Assembly (NCBI GenBank): GCA_046296435.1
Contig: JBKBLI010000015.1
Coordinates: 1-54,213 of the forward strand
DNA length: 54,213 nucleotides
Origin: M3007 sp046296435
GTDB lineage: Bacteria; Bacteroidota; Bacteroidia; Chitinophagales; Saprospiraceae
Direction: 5' to 3'
The notes under the pieces were generated by a model, which ran no database searches, was not told where the DNA came from, and was given only the letters and a program-made list of their open reading frames with translations. Below are positions 41,178 to 50,168 of the stretch, piece by piece. Position 1 is the stretch's first letter; the number at the start of each line of letters is the position of its first letter. The position numbers were made by a program, and so were the translations under genes.

Positions 41178-42194
41178 TCATTCAAACAGCGTGCCCTTCA
41201 GTTGTGGAGGCGTCACGCCTGCATGGCGATAAGCCTTTTCGGTGGCGATGCGGCCGCGCGGCGTGCGCTGCAGATATCCCTCCATAATCAAAAAAGGCTC
41301 GTGCACTTCTTCAATGGCGCCCGACTCTTCGCCCACGGCGGTCGCGATAGTGGTCAACCCCACCGGTCCGCCTTTGAACTTGTGGATGATCGCGTTCAGG
41401 ATGCGGTTGTCCATCTCATCCAAGCCTTTTTCATCTACATCCAAAGCCGTCAGCCCGAACCGGGCAATCTCCACATCGATCGTCCCGCTTCCCTTGATCT
41501 GCGCGAAATCGCGCACGCGACGCAGCAGGGCGTTGGCAATGCGGGGCGTACCGCGGCTGCGGCGCGCAATTTCGTGGGCGCCCTCCTCCGATATATCCAC
41601 CTTGAGAATCTGCGCGCTGCGTTTGAGAATACGCACCAGCGTAGGCACGTCGTAGTAATCCAACAGGCAGTTGATGCCAAAACGGGCGCGCAGCGGCGCC
41701 GTCAGCAAACCCATGCGCGTCGTGGCTCCGATCAGCGTAAAGGGGTTGAGATTGATTTGCAAGCTGCGAGCGTTGGGGCCGCTGTCGATCATGATATCGA
41801 TGCGGTAGTCCTCCATGGCCGAGTACAGGTACTCCTCAACCACCGTATTGAGTCGGTGTATTTCGTCCACAAACAGCACGTCGCCCGGATCAAGGCTGGT
41901 CAGGATACCGGCCAGATCGCCGGGTTTTTCCAATACGGGGCCCGAACTCATTTTGATCGAAGCGCCTAACTCATTGGCAATGATGAGCGAAAGCGTCGTC
42001 TTGCCAAGACCCGGAGGGCCATGCAGCAAGACATGATCGAGCGCTTCACCGCGTTTCTTTGCCGCTTCAATAAAAATACGCAGATTTTCGACCAACTTTT
42101 GCTGACCGCTAAACTCATCCAGCGCGCTGGGACGCAGCGCTTTTTCGATTAGACTATCGTCGCCCGCAGGTGTCTGAGCCAATTCTTTTGCCAT
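41178..42194 (-). CDS. ruvB: Holliday junction branch migration DNA helicase RuvB
   Basis: Hexameric AAA+ motor that, with RuvA and RuvC, drives branch migration of Holliday junctions. The 338-aa protein is full length. Walker A GPPGLGKTTLS, Walker B VLFVDEIHRLN, sensor 1 GATTRMG, the arginine finger region LRARFGI, and the C-terminal winged helix (EPFLIMEGYLQRTPRGRIATEKAYRHAG) are present. The start MAKELAQ at 42194 is supported by a perfect -7 box 20 nt upstream. ruvA and ruvC are not adjacent. Divergent from the cysteine-synthase-like gene. Confidence 0.98.
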   Translation of the reverse strand: MAKELAQTPAGDDSLIEKALRPSALDEFSGQQKLVENLRIFIEAAKKRGEALDHVLLHGPPGLGKTTLSLIIANELGASIKMSSGPVLEKPGDLAGILTSLDPGDVLFVDEIHRLNTVVEEYLYSAMEDYRIDIMIDSGPNARSLQINLNPFTLIGATTRMGLLTAPLRARFGINCLLDYYDVPTLVRILKRSAQILKVDISEEGAHEIARRSRGTPRIANALLRRVRDFAQIKGSGTIDVEIARFGLTALDVDEKGLDEMDNRILNAIIHKFKGGPVGLTTIATAVGEESGAIEEVHEPFLIMEGYLQRTPRGRIATEKAYRHAGVTPPQLKGTLFE

Positions 42195-42213
42195 GGAAGC
42201 TAAATATTGATCG

Positions 42214-42221
42214 CAAAAGTA
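42214..42221 (-). promoter_or_regulatory. -7 box TACTTTTG for ruvB
   Basis: Exact TAnnTTTG on the minus strand, 20 nt before the ATG at 42194. Confidence 0.65.
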
Positions 42222-42242
42222 ACATTTTTTGTGTTAAAACCC

Positions 42243-42256
42243 TTTTTTTTCAAAAA
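42243..42256. repeat. A/T palindrome, T8-C-A5 copy
   Basis: Lies between the two divergent -7 boxes of ruvB (42214) and the cysteine-synthase-like gene (42323). Confidence 0.6.
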
Positions 42257-42322
42257 CGCCGCGCCCAACGGCAACATGAGTTGCAAAAAATAAAAAAAAG
42301 GACGCTTGTGCGCAATCCGTTG

Positions 42323-42330
42323 TACTTTTG
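42323..42330 (+). promoter_or_regulatory. -7 box TACTTTTG for the PLP/cupin operon
   Basis: Exact TAnnTTTG, 45 nt before the ATG at 42375. The ruvB box is the same octamer in mirror orientation 100 bp away. Confidence 0.65.
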
Positions 42331-42374
42331 CATTTAAAATCTGCATCAAACTAACGCATTCCAAACTTTAGCAG

Positions 42375-43403
42375 ATGGTTTACAACAACATCCTTGAAAC
42401 GGCGGGCAAAACGCCGCTCATACGACTGAACAAAATCGCCGGGCATATTCCCGCCACCGTATATGCCAAAGTTGAGGCCTTCAATCCGGGTCTGAGCGCC
42501 AAAGACCGAATCGCCATTCACATGATTGAACGCGCCGAGCGCCTCGGCCAACTCAAGCCCGGAGGCACGGTAGTTGACGCGACGAGCGGCAACACGGGCT
42601 TCAGCCTCGCCATGGTATGCGCCATCAAAGGTTATCGTTGCATATTGACGGTCACCAGCAAAATATCTGACGACAAACTCAACAACCTCAAAGCCATGGG
42701 CGCCGAAGTGGTGCTCTGCCCGCAAGATGCCAAGCCCGACGCGCCAGAGTCGTACTACAAAAAAGCCGAGTCTATCGCCCGCGAAATCCCCGGCGCCTTT
42801 TACGTCAATCAAAACTACAACTTAGACAACGGCGAAGCGCACTTTTTGAGCACAGGACCGGAGATCTGGGAGCAAACAGAAGGTCGCATCACCTGGCTGA
42901 TTGGAAGCGCCAGCACCGGCGGAACGCTCTGCGGCTCCGGACGCTACATCAAGGAACTCAAGCCCGATCTCAAAATCGTCGCCGCCGACACCTATGGCTC
43001 CGTCCTAAAAAAATACCACGAAACAGGCGTCTACGACCCCGCCGAAATCAAACCCTACCGCATCGAAGGAGCAGGCAAAAATATCCTTCCGGCCAATGTG
43101 GACTTCGCCCTCATCGACCGCTTTGTTAAGGTGAGCGACAAAGATGCCGCGCTCAAAGCCCGCGCCCTCGCCCGCGCCGAAGGCATCATGGCCGGCTACT
43201 CAAGCGGCGCCGTGCTGGACACTTTGGAGCAGATCAAAGACCAACTCAAACCCAGCGACGTAGTCGTCCTAATCTTCGCAGACCACGGCAGCAAATACGT
43301 AACCAAAATATTCAACGACAAGTGGATGATTGAGCAGGGATTTCTCGAAGCGCCGACAGCCGCGACAGTAGAATCGTCCGCGCAGTCGCCCGCGCTTTGC
43401 TGA
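42375..43403 (+). CDS. PLP-dependent cysteine synthase / cystathionine beta-synthase-like enzyme (candidate cysteate synthase)
   Basis: Fold-type II PLP enzyme of 342 aa. PLP lysine K43 is in PGLSAKDRIA, the substrate loop is TSGNTGFSLA, and a phosphate-binding loop is ASTGGTLCG. It lacks C-terminal CBS domains. Several usually constant spots differ from ordinary O-acetylserine sulfhydrylases: PGLSAKDR for PGGSVKDR, YNLDNGEAHF for the ENPANP region, MAGYSSGA near the end. Family members make cysteine, cystathionine or, in capnine producers, cysteate. The next genes are a cupin oxygenase and an alpha-oxoamine synthase, which favours a lipid-base pathway. That specific function is an inference. 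Confidence 0.85.
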   Translation: MVYNNILETAGKTPLIRLNKIAGHIPATVYAKVEAFNPGLSAKDRIAIHMIERAERLGQLKPGGTVVDATSGNTGFSLAMVCAIKGYRCILTVTSKISDDKLNNLKAMGAEVVLCPQDAKPDAPESYYKKAESIAREIPGAFYVNQNYNLDNGEAHFLSTGPEIWEQTEGRITWLIGSASTGGTLCGSGRYIKELKPDLKIVAADTYGSVLKKYHETGVYDPAEIKPYRIEGAGKNILPANVDFALIDRFVKVSDKDAALKARALARAEGIMAGYSSGAVLDTLEQIKDQLKPSDVVVLIFADHGSKYVTKIFNDKWMIEQGFLEAPTAATVESSAQSPALC

Positions 43404-43408
43404 TTTCA

Positions 43409-43424
43409 TTTTTTCAAAAAAAAA
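43409..43424. repeat. A/T palindrome, T6-C-A9 copy
   Basis: In the 50-bp gap between the cysteine-synthase-like and cupin genes, 29 nt before the cupin ATG. Confidence 0.75.
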
Positions 43425-43453
43425 CAACCTCTTCACATACTGGAACACAAGCC

Positions 43454-44293
43454 ATGACGCTTCAGCAGATTGACAGACGTACCAACATAAGCCCCGAAGA
43501 GTTTTTAGAGTCGTATTACAAGCCGGGCAAACCCGTCGTACTTACAGACTTAGCCCAAAACTGGCCGGCCACCCAAAAGTGGAGTTTTGACTATTTGATC
43601 CAGAAGTACGGCCATCTCGAAGTGCCTATCGTTGGTCCGGACTTTCACAAGCCCGGCCCCAACTACATGAAAAGCACAAAACAGATGAAACTGGGCGATT
43701 ATCTCCAACTTATCCGATCCGAGCCGACAGACTACCGCATTTTCCTGTGGAATATCTTCGAGCACGCGCCTGAGTTGCGCCTCGACGCTCCGCTACCCAC
43801 AAACTACGCTTCCGGCTTCAGGGACAAATTCCCATTCATGTTTTTTGGCGGAGCCGGCTCAGCCACCAATCTGCACTACGATATCGACTGCCCCAATATC
43901 TTTCACACGCATTTTGCGACGCGCAAACAATTCGTACTATTCGACCCCACCCAAGGCCGCAACTTGTACCAACACCCCTTTACGCTGCAAAGCCATGTTA
44001 ACCCGCTCAATCCGGATTACGACAAATACCCGGCGCTACGCAAGGCTGTTGGCTACGAAACCATCCTCCACCACGGCGAAACGATCTTCATGCCCCCGCT
44101 TTGGTGGCACTATATCGTCTATCTCGATGGCGGATTCTCCATCGCCCTGCGCTCCAAAGGCAACCTGAACCATCAGACCCGCGGACTGTGGAACATCGCG
44201 CGCCACTTCGTGATCGACCAAGGCATGAACAAGGTCTTAGGCCCCCGCTGGAAACAGTGGAAAGAGCGGCAATCTTTCAAACGAGCGATTTAA
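43454..44293 (+). CDS. Cupin-like (JmjC/Cupin_8) Fe(II)/2-oxoglutarate-type oxygenase
   Basis: A 279-aa protein of the cupin_8 / JmjC-like family. Iron-binding facial triad H141-Y-D143 in NLHYDID and H219 in PPLWWHYIVYLDGG; PGKPVVLTDLAQNWPA near the N-terminus is typical. Cytoplasmic, no signal. Family members hydroxylate proteins, nucleic acids or small molecules. The frame is open upstream to 43397, but the family N-terminus is at MTLQQIDRRT (43454). It sits inside a likely operon between two PLP enzymes, so it may hydroxylate their product. Substrate unproven. Confidence 0.87.
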   Translation: MTLQQIDRRTNISPEEFLESYYKPGKPVVLTDLAQNWPATQKWSFDYLIQKYGHLEVPIVGPDFHKPGPNYMKSTKQMKLGDYLQLIRSEPTDYRIFLWNIFEHAPELRLDAPLPTNYASGFRDKFPFMFFGGAGSATNLHYDIDCPNIFHTHFATRKQFVLFDPTQGRNLYQHPFTLQSHVNPLNPDYDKYPALRKAVGYETILHHGETIFMPPLWWHYIVYLDGGFSIALRSKGNLNHQTRGLWNIARHFVIDQGMNKVLGPRWKQWKERQSFKRAI

Positions 44294-44308
44294 TTTTTTT
44301 TCGAAAAA
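44294..44308. repeat. A/T palindrome, T8-CG-A5, last A is the start codon
   Basis: TTTTTTTTCGAAAAATG: the A-run runs into the ATG at 44308 of the alpha-oxoamine synthase gene. It occupies the whole 14-bp spacer between two co-oriented genes. Confidence 0.8.
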
Positions 44309-45546
44309 TGGATATATTCGAGCGCATAATACGACAAGCAGGCCCCTTGGGCAAATACGCCGACGAGGCGGAAGGCTACTACATGTTCCCACAACTCGAA
44401 GGTGAATTGGGACCGCGCATGACCTTCAACGGCCGCGAAGTGGTCTGCTGGAGCATCAACAACTACCTCGGTTTGGCCAACCACCCCGAGGTGCGTCAGG
44501 CCGACGCCGAGGCCGCAGCCCAGTGGGGTCTCGCCTATCCAATGGGCGCCCGCATGATGAGCGGCGAAACCAAATATCACCGACAGTTGGAAACCGACCT
44601 GGCCAATTTCGTAGGCAAAGAATCTGGCTACTTGCTCAACTACGGCTACCAAGGCATCATGTCTGTGATCGACAGCCTACTCAGCCGGCACGATGTAGCT
44701 GTGTATGACGCCGAAAGCCACGCCTGCATTGTCGATGCGCTCCGTATGCACGTTGGCAAACGCTTTGCTTACACGCACAACGATCTCGAGAGCCTCGAAC
44801 GCAACCTCGAACGCGCTCAGAAAATCACCGCCGAAACCGGCGGCGGTATCTTAGTCATTACCGAGGGCGTATTCGGCATGCGCGGAGACCAAGGCAAACT
44901 GCGTGAAATCGTCGCACTCAAGTCCAAATACAAATTCCGCCTGCTGATCGACGACGCCCACGGATTCGGCATGCTCGGAAAAACCGGCGCCGGCGCCGCC
45001 GAAGAACAAGGCGTGAGCAACGATGTCGATCTCTATTTCAGCACCTTTGCCAAAAGCATGGCCCTGATCGGCGCCTTCATCGCCGGACCTACCGACATCA
45101 TTCGCTATCTGCGCTACAACATGCGCTCCCAGATTTTTGCCAAATCGCTCCCGCTACCCATCGTGATCGGAGCCATCAAAAGATTCGAACTGCTCAAAAC
45201 CCGCCCCGATCTGCGCCAAAAACTCTGGGACAACGTGCGTGCCCTACAATCCGGGCTTCGCCAACGCGGTTTCGACCTCGGCGATACCAACACCTGCGTC
45301 ACCCCTGTCTATATGCACGGCAGCGTAGAAGAAGCCATGGCTTTGGTCAAAGACATGCGTGAAAACTACGGCGTATTCTGTTCCATAGTGGTTTACCCTG
45401 TCATTCCCAAAGGCATGATCATCCTGCGCCTGATACCCACGGCTGCGCATAGCGAAGAAGACATCGCCATTACCCTCAACGCTTTTGAGCAAGTCGGCGC
45501 CAAGCTCAAATCCGGAGCTTACGCGCCGGTAAGCGCCGAAAATTAA
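44308..45546 (+). CDS. Alpha-oxoamine synthase (serine palmitoyltransferase / cysteate acyltransferase-type)
   Basis: Fold-type I PLP enzyme of 412 aa that condenses an amino acid with an acyl thioester, releasing CO2. Visible: H138 stacking residue (SHACIVDA), DDAHGFGMLGKTGAG with D215/H218, and PLP lysine K249 in STFAKSMALIG. The N-terminus (MDIFERIIRQAGPLGKYADEAEGYYMFPQLEG) matches the Bacteroidota group annotated as serine palmitoyltransferase, KBL or BioF. With a cysteine-synthase-like neighbour, cysteate plus acyl-ACP (capnine synthesis) is a good alternative to serine plus palmitoyl-CoA. The start is ATG 44308, 14 nt after the cupin stop. Confidence 0.88.
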   Translation: MDIFERIIRQAGPLGKYADEAEGYYMFPQLEGELGPRMTFNGREVVCWSINNYLGLANHPEVRQADAEAAAQWGLAYPMGARMMSGETKYHRQLETDLANFVGKESGYLLNYGYQGIMSVIDSLLSRHDVAVYDAESHACIVDALRMHVGKRFAYTHNDLESLERNLERAQKITAETGGGILVITEGVFGMRGDQGKLREIVALKSKYKFRLLIDDAHGFGMLGKTGAGAAEEQGVSNDVDLYFSTFAKSMALIGAFIAGPTDIIRYLRYNMRSQIFAKSLPLPIVIGAIKRFELLKTRPDLRQKLWDNVRALQSGLRQRGFDLGDTNTCVTPVYMHGSVEEAMALVKDMRENYGVFCSIVVYPVIPKGMIILRLIPTAAHSEEDIAITLNAFEQVGAKLKSGAYAPVSAEN

Positions 45547-45577
45547 TAATCTTACCCAACCCATCGCAACGCTACGC

Positions 45578-46009
45578 ATGAACATCGCCATCGGCTGCGA
45601 CCACGCAGGATTCGACTACAAAAAAAGCCTCGTCGCCATGCTACAGGCCCAGGGGCACATGGTCCAGGATATGGGCGCGCATAGCGCCGACTCGGTGGAT
45701 TACCCCGACTTCGCGCATCAAGTGGCCGAGGCGGTAGAAAGCGGAAGGGCTGAACGGGGCGTCCTGATTTGCGGAAGTGGCAACGGCGTGGCTATGACCG
45801 CCAACAAACACGCCGGAATACGCTGCGCCCTCTGCTGGAGCGAGGAAACCGCCGCGCTCGCTCGCGCGCACAACGATGCCAACGTGATCGCGCTGCCGGC
45901 GCGCTTTGTGCCCGAGATCCTCGCACAGGCCATGACCCGCATCTTTCTGGAAACCGAATTCGAAGGCGGACGCCATGCCCGCAGAGTAGCCAAAATTTCA
46001 TGCGGATAA
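45578..46009 (+). CDS. rpiB: Ribose-5-phosphate isomerase B
   Basis: Interconverts ribose 5-phosphate and ribulose 5-phosphate. The 143-aa protein has GCDHAGFDYK at 6-16, active-site C65 in LICGSGNGVAMTANK (65-79), and HNDANVIALPARF. RpiB-class (RpiA is unrelated). It follows the alpha-oxoamine synthase stop by 31 nt on the same strand, so it may be a passenger in that operon. Complete and typical. Confidence 0.95.
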   Translation: MNIAIGCDHAGFDYKKSLVAMLQAQGHMVQDMGAHSADSVDYPDFAHQVAEAVESGRAERGVLICGSGNGVAMTANKHAGIRCALCWSEETAALARAHNDANVIALPARFVPEILAQAMTRIFLETEFEGGRHARRVAKISCG

Positions 46010-46229
46010 ACCCGACGGCCAACGCGCGCGGCGCTCAAAGCACGCTTGAGCAACAAACATACGTCGCTAAAACTTCTAAACGAAATAAAACCCCGGCATA
46101 AAGTAAACTGTAACTAGCAGGGTGCAGGTAAAAGAAAGACGCCGATTCCCCGCCCCCTTGCGCAAGACTTCAGGATCTAATTTACTATCTGTACCGATCA
46201 ACTACCTCTCAACTTCGTTTTTTCATACC

Positions 46230-46649
46230 ATGACACAACTACAAGAAGCGCTCAACGAAAAAGGAGAAAAAATCAGCCCCGTACTCCCCCGCAATGTCCG
46301 CAACTTCCTGATCGACATCGACGGCACGATCTGCGAGGACATCCCCAACGAAGAGCCTGAACGCATGCTCGACGCCGAACTCTACCCCGACGCGCTCGAA
46401 ATGTGCAACCGCTGGTACGACGAAGGGCATATCATCTGCTTTTTCACCAGCCGAACCGAAGCCCACCGCGAAGTCACCGAAGCCTGGCTGCGCAAACACG
46501 GCTTCCGCTATCACTCCATCCTGTTCGGCAAGCCGCGCGGCGGCAACTACCACTGGATCGACAACCACATCGTACGGGCAACGCGTTTCAAAGGAAAATT
46601 TACAGATCTGGTAGTGCGCAGTTGTGAAATTGAGGTTTTTTCGGAATAA
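46230..46649 (+). CDS. Small HAD-family phosphatase-like protein
   Basis: A 139-aa cytoplasmic protein of the haloacid dehalogenase superfamily. The nucleophile motif is D29-I-D31-G-T (FLIDIDGTICED), motif II is FFTSRTEAH, and a basic K in GKPRGGNYHWIDN precedes the last acidic pair. Bacteroidota homologues are often annotated as phosphoheptose isomerase, without support. The substrate is unknown; a sugar or nucleotide phosphate is likely. The ATG at 46230 is chosen because the family begins near MTQLQEALNEKGE; a longer frame opens at 46122 without similarity. Confidence 0.82.
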   Translation: MTQLQEALNEKGEKISPVLPRNVRNFLIDIDGTICEDIPNEEPERMLDAELYPDALEMCNRWYDEGHIICFFTSRTEAHREVTEAWLRKHGFRYHSILFGKPRGGNYHWIDNHIVRATRFKGKFTDLVVRSCEIEVFSE

Positions 46650-46809
46650 GTAGGCGGCGGAGGGTTGCGCCTGCGCGCAGAAGAGCGCCTTGAGGCAAAC
46701 ACGGCCTGCCATCCGCGCAAACGATCCCTTTCGCGGCTAATTTCGGGCCAAAAGCTAGCAGCATGGGCCGAAATCAGACTAAAGAAAACAACTTGCGCGT
46801 TTACGCCTT

Positions 46810-47646
46810 ATGCTCATCTATCTTTGTTTTGTCTGGAGCGCGCTCCCGACCCTGCACGACTCTATACCGTACAACCTCTCGGAGCCCAGTCGCTCGATCG
46901 CCCTGGCCCAGCCTGAACTGTACGAAATCTCCGGACTCAGTCCCTTGCCCATGCCGGGTAAGTTGTTGGCCATTGGCGACGAAAAAGGCGAATGCTATAT
47001 CCTCGACGCCCATACAGGCGACATCGAACGCCGCATCCCTTTTCGGGACAAAGGCGATTTCGAGGGTGTAGAATGGCATGGGCCTTGCCTTTTTGCCGTA
47101 AAAAGCGACGGCACACTCTACGAAATCAGCAAATGGGAAAATGCCAAACGCAAGGTATTCGCTTACAATACCCCACTCACAAAAAACAACGACGTGGAGG
47201 GCCTCTGCTACGACCCCAAACGGCACGCCCTGCTTTTGGCCTGTAAAGAAGATAAATCAAACCCTAAGCCGCGAGGCATATACGCCTTCGACCTGAAGAC
47301 CAAGCGACTGGCGGATACAGCCGCATACGTCATAGACGTCGAAGCGCTCCAGTTGCGTCTGCCCAAAGACAAAGGCAACTACTTTAGCCCCTCCGGCATC
47401 GCCATACATCCGTTAACAGGTGATATTTATGTCATTTCTACGGCAAAAAAAGCGCTCCTGACGCTTGACTACGACTCAGGCGCCGTCAAACACATCCAAG
47501 CCCTCGACCCTCGAATATTTGCACAGCCCGAAGGCATTGCCTTCATGCCCGACGGCGTCATGTACATCAGCAACGAGGGTCGTGATAGGGATATACCGGC
47601 TACCATACTGCGCTTCGATTTGCGTCAGCCCGCGACGAGAGAGTAG
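46810..47646 (+). CDS. SdiA-regulated-domain-like beta-propeller protein, probably exported
   Basis: A 278-aa protein with a short hydrophobic N-terminus (MLIYLCFVWSALPTLHDS). The repeating pattern (LYEISGLSPLPMPGKLLAIGDEKGECYILD; DVEGLCYDPKRHALLLACK; PSGIAIHPLTGDIYVIS; PEGIAFMPDGVMYISNEG) resembles the SdiA-regulated/YjiK family, which forms a six-bladed propeller of phytase-like shape. Function unproven; phosphatase or binding is possible. It converges on the GH57 gene with 35 bp between stops. Confidence 0.82.
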   Translation: MLIYLCFVWSALPTLHDSIPYNLSEPSRSIALAQPELYEISGLSPLPMPGKLLAIGDEKGECYILDAHTGDIERRIPFRDKGDFEGVEWHGPCLFAVKSDGTLYEISKWENAKRKVFAYNTPLTKNNDVEGLCYDPKRHALLLACKEDKSNPKPRGIYAFDLKTKRLADTAAYVIDVEALQLRLPKDKGNYFSPSGIAIHPLTGDIYVISTAKKALLTLDYDSGAVKHIQALDPRIFAQPEGIAFMPDGVMYISNEGRDRDIPATILRFDLRQPATRE

Positions 47647-47681
47647 CGGCTTGCCGAGCGGTTGAGCATCTGGCGCGTCTG

Positions 47682-50099
47682 TCAGGCGTTTTTCTGATAC
47701 AGGACTACCCGCAGGCTACTTGCAATGGATTCGTACGCCTGTTGCCATTCTGGCGTGGCATACACCCACCATCCTTTTCGCAGACCTTTGGTATGCAGAT
47801 AAAAAGCGTTCTGGCTCTTCCAGTAATCGGGCTGAATCGGCAATTCCTGCATGGCGAGCAGAAAGCCGTCCAGCCATTGGGCGTCCGCCAGCGTCGCCGC
47901 AGGATCGCCCAGGCTCCGGATCGTCTGAAGCGCGCGGTCGGCGGCCAATTGGGCCAGATATTTCTCGTCGCTCAAATGCAGACCCCACAGGCGGATATCG
48001 GAGGCGATCCGATGCAGCGTGCGCAGCGGAGGTTTACGCTCCTGCGCCATCCATTGGATCAATTCCGTACGAAGGGCATAAGCGGCTATGCCGCGCCACT
48101 TATCGGGAGCGCCCAGCCCCTCGGCTTCGAGGGCGCGCATGAGTTGATAATTGTCATTGAACACGTCGGCAATTGTCGCATCGGCCACCTCGAGGTTCTG
48201 GCGGGTCAGCATGTCGATCACCCTTTGCTTTTCATCTGCAAACAACGCATCCAAACCGCAATACGCATCGCCAAAGTAGCGCTGCATCAAATTGAGCGCC
48301 TCGCCCACATGACCGGCCTCGAATTCCCGCTTGAGCGCCGCGCACATTTCGCGGTAGGATATCTCAGGCATCGACTCGCTCACCTTACCGATGACGTGTT
48401 GCTGCCCCAGGTATAGCGCGGCAAAAACACAAGGGATTTGGGCATGGCTGACCCTGGAATGCACGTTCAGCATGCCTGTGGTGAAGCGCAAGTTGCCGGC
48501 GTGCAAACGCTCCATCTCCTTCACGTCGGCGCTAAAGTTGAACAGTTCCAACTGCTCAGGGCGCTCCTCAAACAGCGCCGCTACGGCAAAATGCTCGGCC
48601 ACACGACGCATAGACACGCGCGTAGGCTCTACCAATTGCCTGAAGGATGTGGCGCCATCCATGCGGTTGCCTTGCGCAGCCGAGATACGACGGATAAACT
48701 CTGCATGTAATTCGACGCCAAACACGTCCTTGGCATAGTCCAGCGCCCGAAGCGCATACTGTAGTATCTGGGTCGTCTCAATGCCGGACAAATCGTCGAA
48801 AAACCAGCCGCAACTCGTGAACATCTGCATGGCCTGGCGCTGTAACTCCAAAAGACGCAAGGCCCGTGTTTCTTCCTCGGAAGACAGCGCACGGCGCGCA
48901 TTTTTCTTCAAAAAAGCGCGAAATGCATCCCGATTGAGCAACACTTCAATATATTGGTTGCGCGCGGCCCACGGATCGTGAAACAGGCGCGCCCCTTCGC
49001 GTTCGTACAAAGGTATAAGGCTGTCGCGCAGCCAGTCTAAAGTCTCGCGAAGCGGCTTTCGCCACGACTGATTCCAGCCAGCCCGCCCCCCGGTGTTACA
49101 ACCGCAATCGGAGCGCCAGCGCTCCACGCCATGCGCGCAACTCCACGATGAGTTCTCGTATATCTCAACTTCGTATTCAGGCGGAAACAATTCCAGAAAT
49201 TGTCCGTAATTGGTAATCTGCGCTTCTCTCTTGTCCTCGATATGGTTCAGCGCATCGGCTAAGGCCATTTCGCCAAAACGGTGATGATGCCCATAGGTCT
49301 CGCCGTCGGTGGCAATATGTGAGATTTGGGGAGTGTCGTCGTCTGAAAACACGGATATGAGACGTTCGGCCAAACGCTTGCCGCTGTTGAGCAGGCCATT
49401 GAACGCTACATCCTGCGAAATGGCGCCATTATAGAAGAAAATAGCAATCTGACCGCCGTCGGCCAGCGTATAGCGATAGGCGCGTCGGGTATCGAGACTG
49501 GCCTGATTGACCTCCGACCATGCTAAATCTCCTATCTTCCTCACCCGACGCGCCTGCGAGGGCGCCAAAATCACAAACCGGATGCCGTGAGCCGCCAAGA
49601 CCGCTAAAGTTTCCGCATCGACAGCGGACTCCGGAAGCCACATCCCCTCCGGTTTGCGACCGTAAAAATGCTCAAAATCGACAATGCCCCATCTGGTCTG
49701 GGTGATTTTGTCCCTGTGGTTGCACAGCGGCATGATCAGGTGCCCGTAGCATTGGGCAATGGCGTTGCCGTGTCCCCCAAAAGTCTCGCAACTCGACGCG
49801 TCGGCAAGGCGAATTAGTCGGGCCGTCTCCGGATCTTTAGACTTGATCCAGGACAGCAGCGTGGGGCCAAAATTGAAAGAAATGCGCTTGTAGTTGTTGC
49901 GGATCTTGATGATCCGATTGTCGCTATCGACGATTCGGGCTGCGGCGTTGGGCGCGTAACACTCGAAATTGATGCGTTCATTCCAATCGTGAAAAGGGGC
50001 CGCGCTTTCCTGCCGCTCAATGCTTTCTAACCATGCATTTTCGCGCGGCGGTTGATAAAAATGCCCGTGAATACAGATGTATTTGCGCGATGTCGTCAT
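47682..50099 (-). CDS. GH57-type glycoside hydrolase with DUF3536 domain
   Basis: A cytoplasmic 805-aa protein. The N-terminal half is a GH57 (alpha-amylase / 4-alpha-glucanotransferase-like) barrel: KYICIHGHFYQPPREN, GMWLPESAVDAETL (nucleophile region) and ATDGETYGHHHRFGEMAL. The C-terminal half is DUF3536 (from about SWSCAHGVERW to the end). Probably acts on alpha-1,4-glucan storage polysaccharide. The frame is open upstream to 50246 through an A/T palindrome, but the family starts at MTTSRKYICIHG and the -7 box lies just upstream, so the start is set at 50099. Confidence 0.92.
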   Translation of the reverse strand: MTTSRKYICIHGHFYQPPRENAWLESIERQESAAPFHDWNERINFECYAPNAAARIVDSDNRIIKIRNNYKRISFNFGPTLLSWIKSKDPETARLIRLADASSCETFGGHGNAIAQCYGHLIMPLCNHRDKITQTRWGIVDFEHFYGRKPEGMWLPESAVDAETLAVLAAHGIRFVILAPSQARRVRKIGDLAWSEVNQASLDTRRAYRYTLADGGQIAIFFYNGAISQDVAFNGLLNSGKRLAERLISVFSDDDTPQISHIATDGETYGHHHRFGEMALADALNHIEDKREAQITNYGQFLELFPPEYEVEIYENSSWSCAHGVERWRSDCGCNTGGRAGWNQSWRKPLRETLDWLRDSLIPLYEREGARLFHDPWAARNQYIEVLLNRDAFRAFLKKNARRALSSEEETRALRLLELQRQAMQMFTSCGWFFDDLSGIETTQILQYALRALDYAKDVFGVELHAEFIRRISAAQGNRMDGATSFRQLVEPTRVSMRRVAEHFAVAALFEERPEQLELFNFSADVKEMERLHAGNLRFTTGMLNVHSRVSHAQIPCVFAALYLGQQHVIGKVSESMPEISYREMCAALKREFEAGHVGEALNLMQRYFGDAYCGLDALFADEKQRVIDMLTRQNLEVADATIADVFNDNYQLMRALEAEGLGAPDKWRGIAAYALRTELIQWMAQERKPPLRTLHRIASDIRLWGLHLSDEKYLAQLAADRALQTIRSLGDPAATLADAQWLDGFLLAMQELPIQPDYWKSQNAFYLHTKGLRKGWWVYATPEWQQAYESIASSLRVVLYQKNA

Positions 50100-50107
50100 A
50101 TAAAGAG

Positions 50108-50115
50108 CAAAGTTA
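50108..50115 (-). promoter_or_regulatory. -7 box TAACTTTG close to the GH57 start codon
   Basis: Exact TAnnTTTG on the minus strand, its last base 9 nt before the ATG at 50099. It decides against the longer upstream frame and implies a leader of only a few nucleotides. Confidence 0.6.
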
Positions 50116-50168
50116 AGCGCTTTTAGACAAAAGGTAGCGTGAATGCCAAAAACGCGCGTCGGGTTTTG

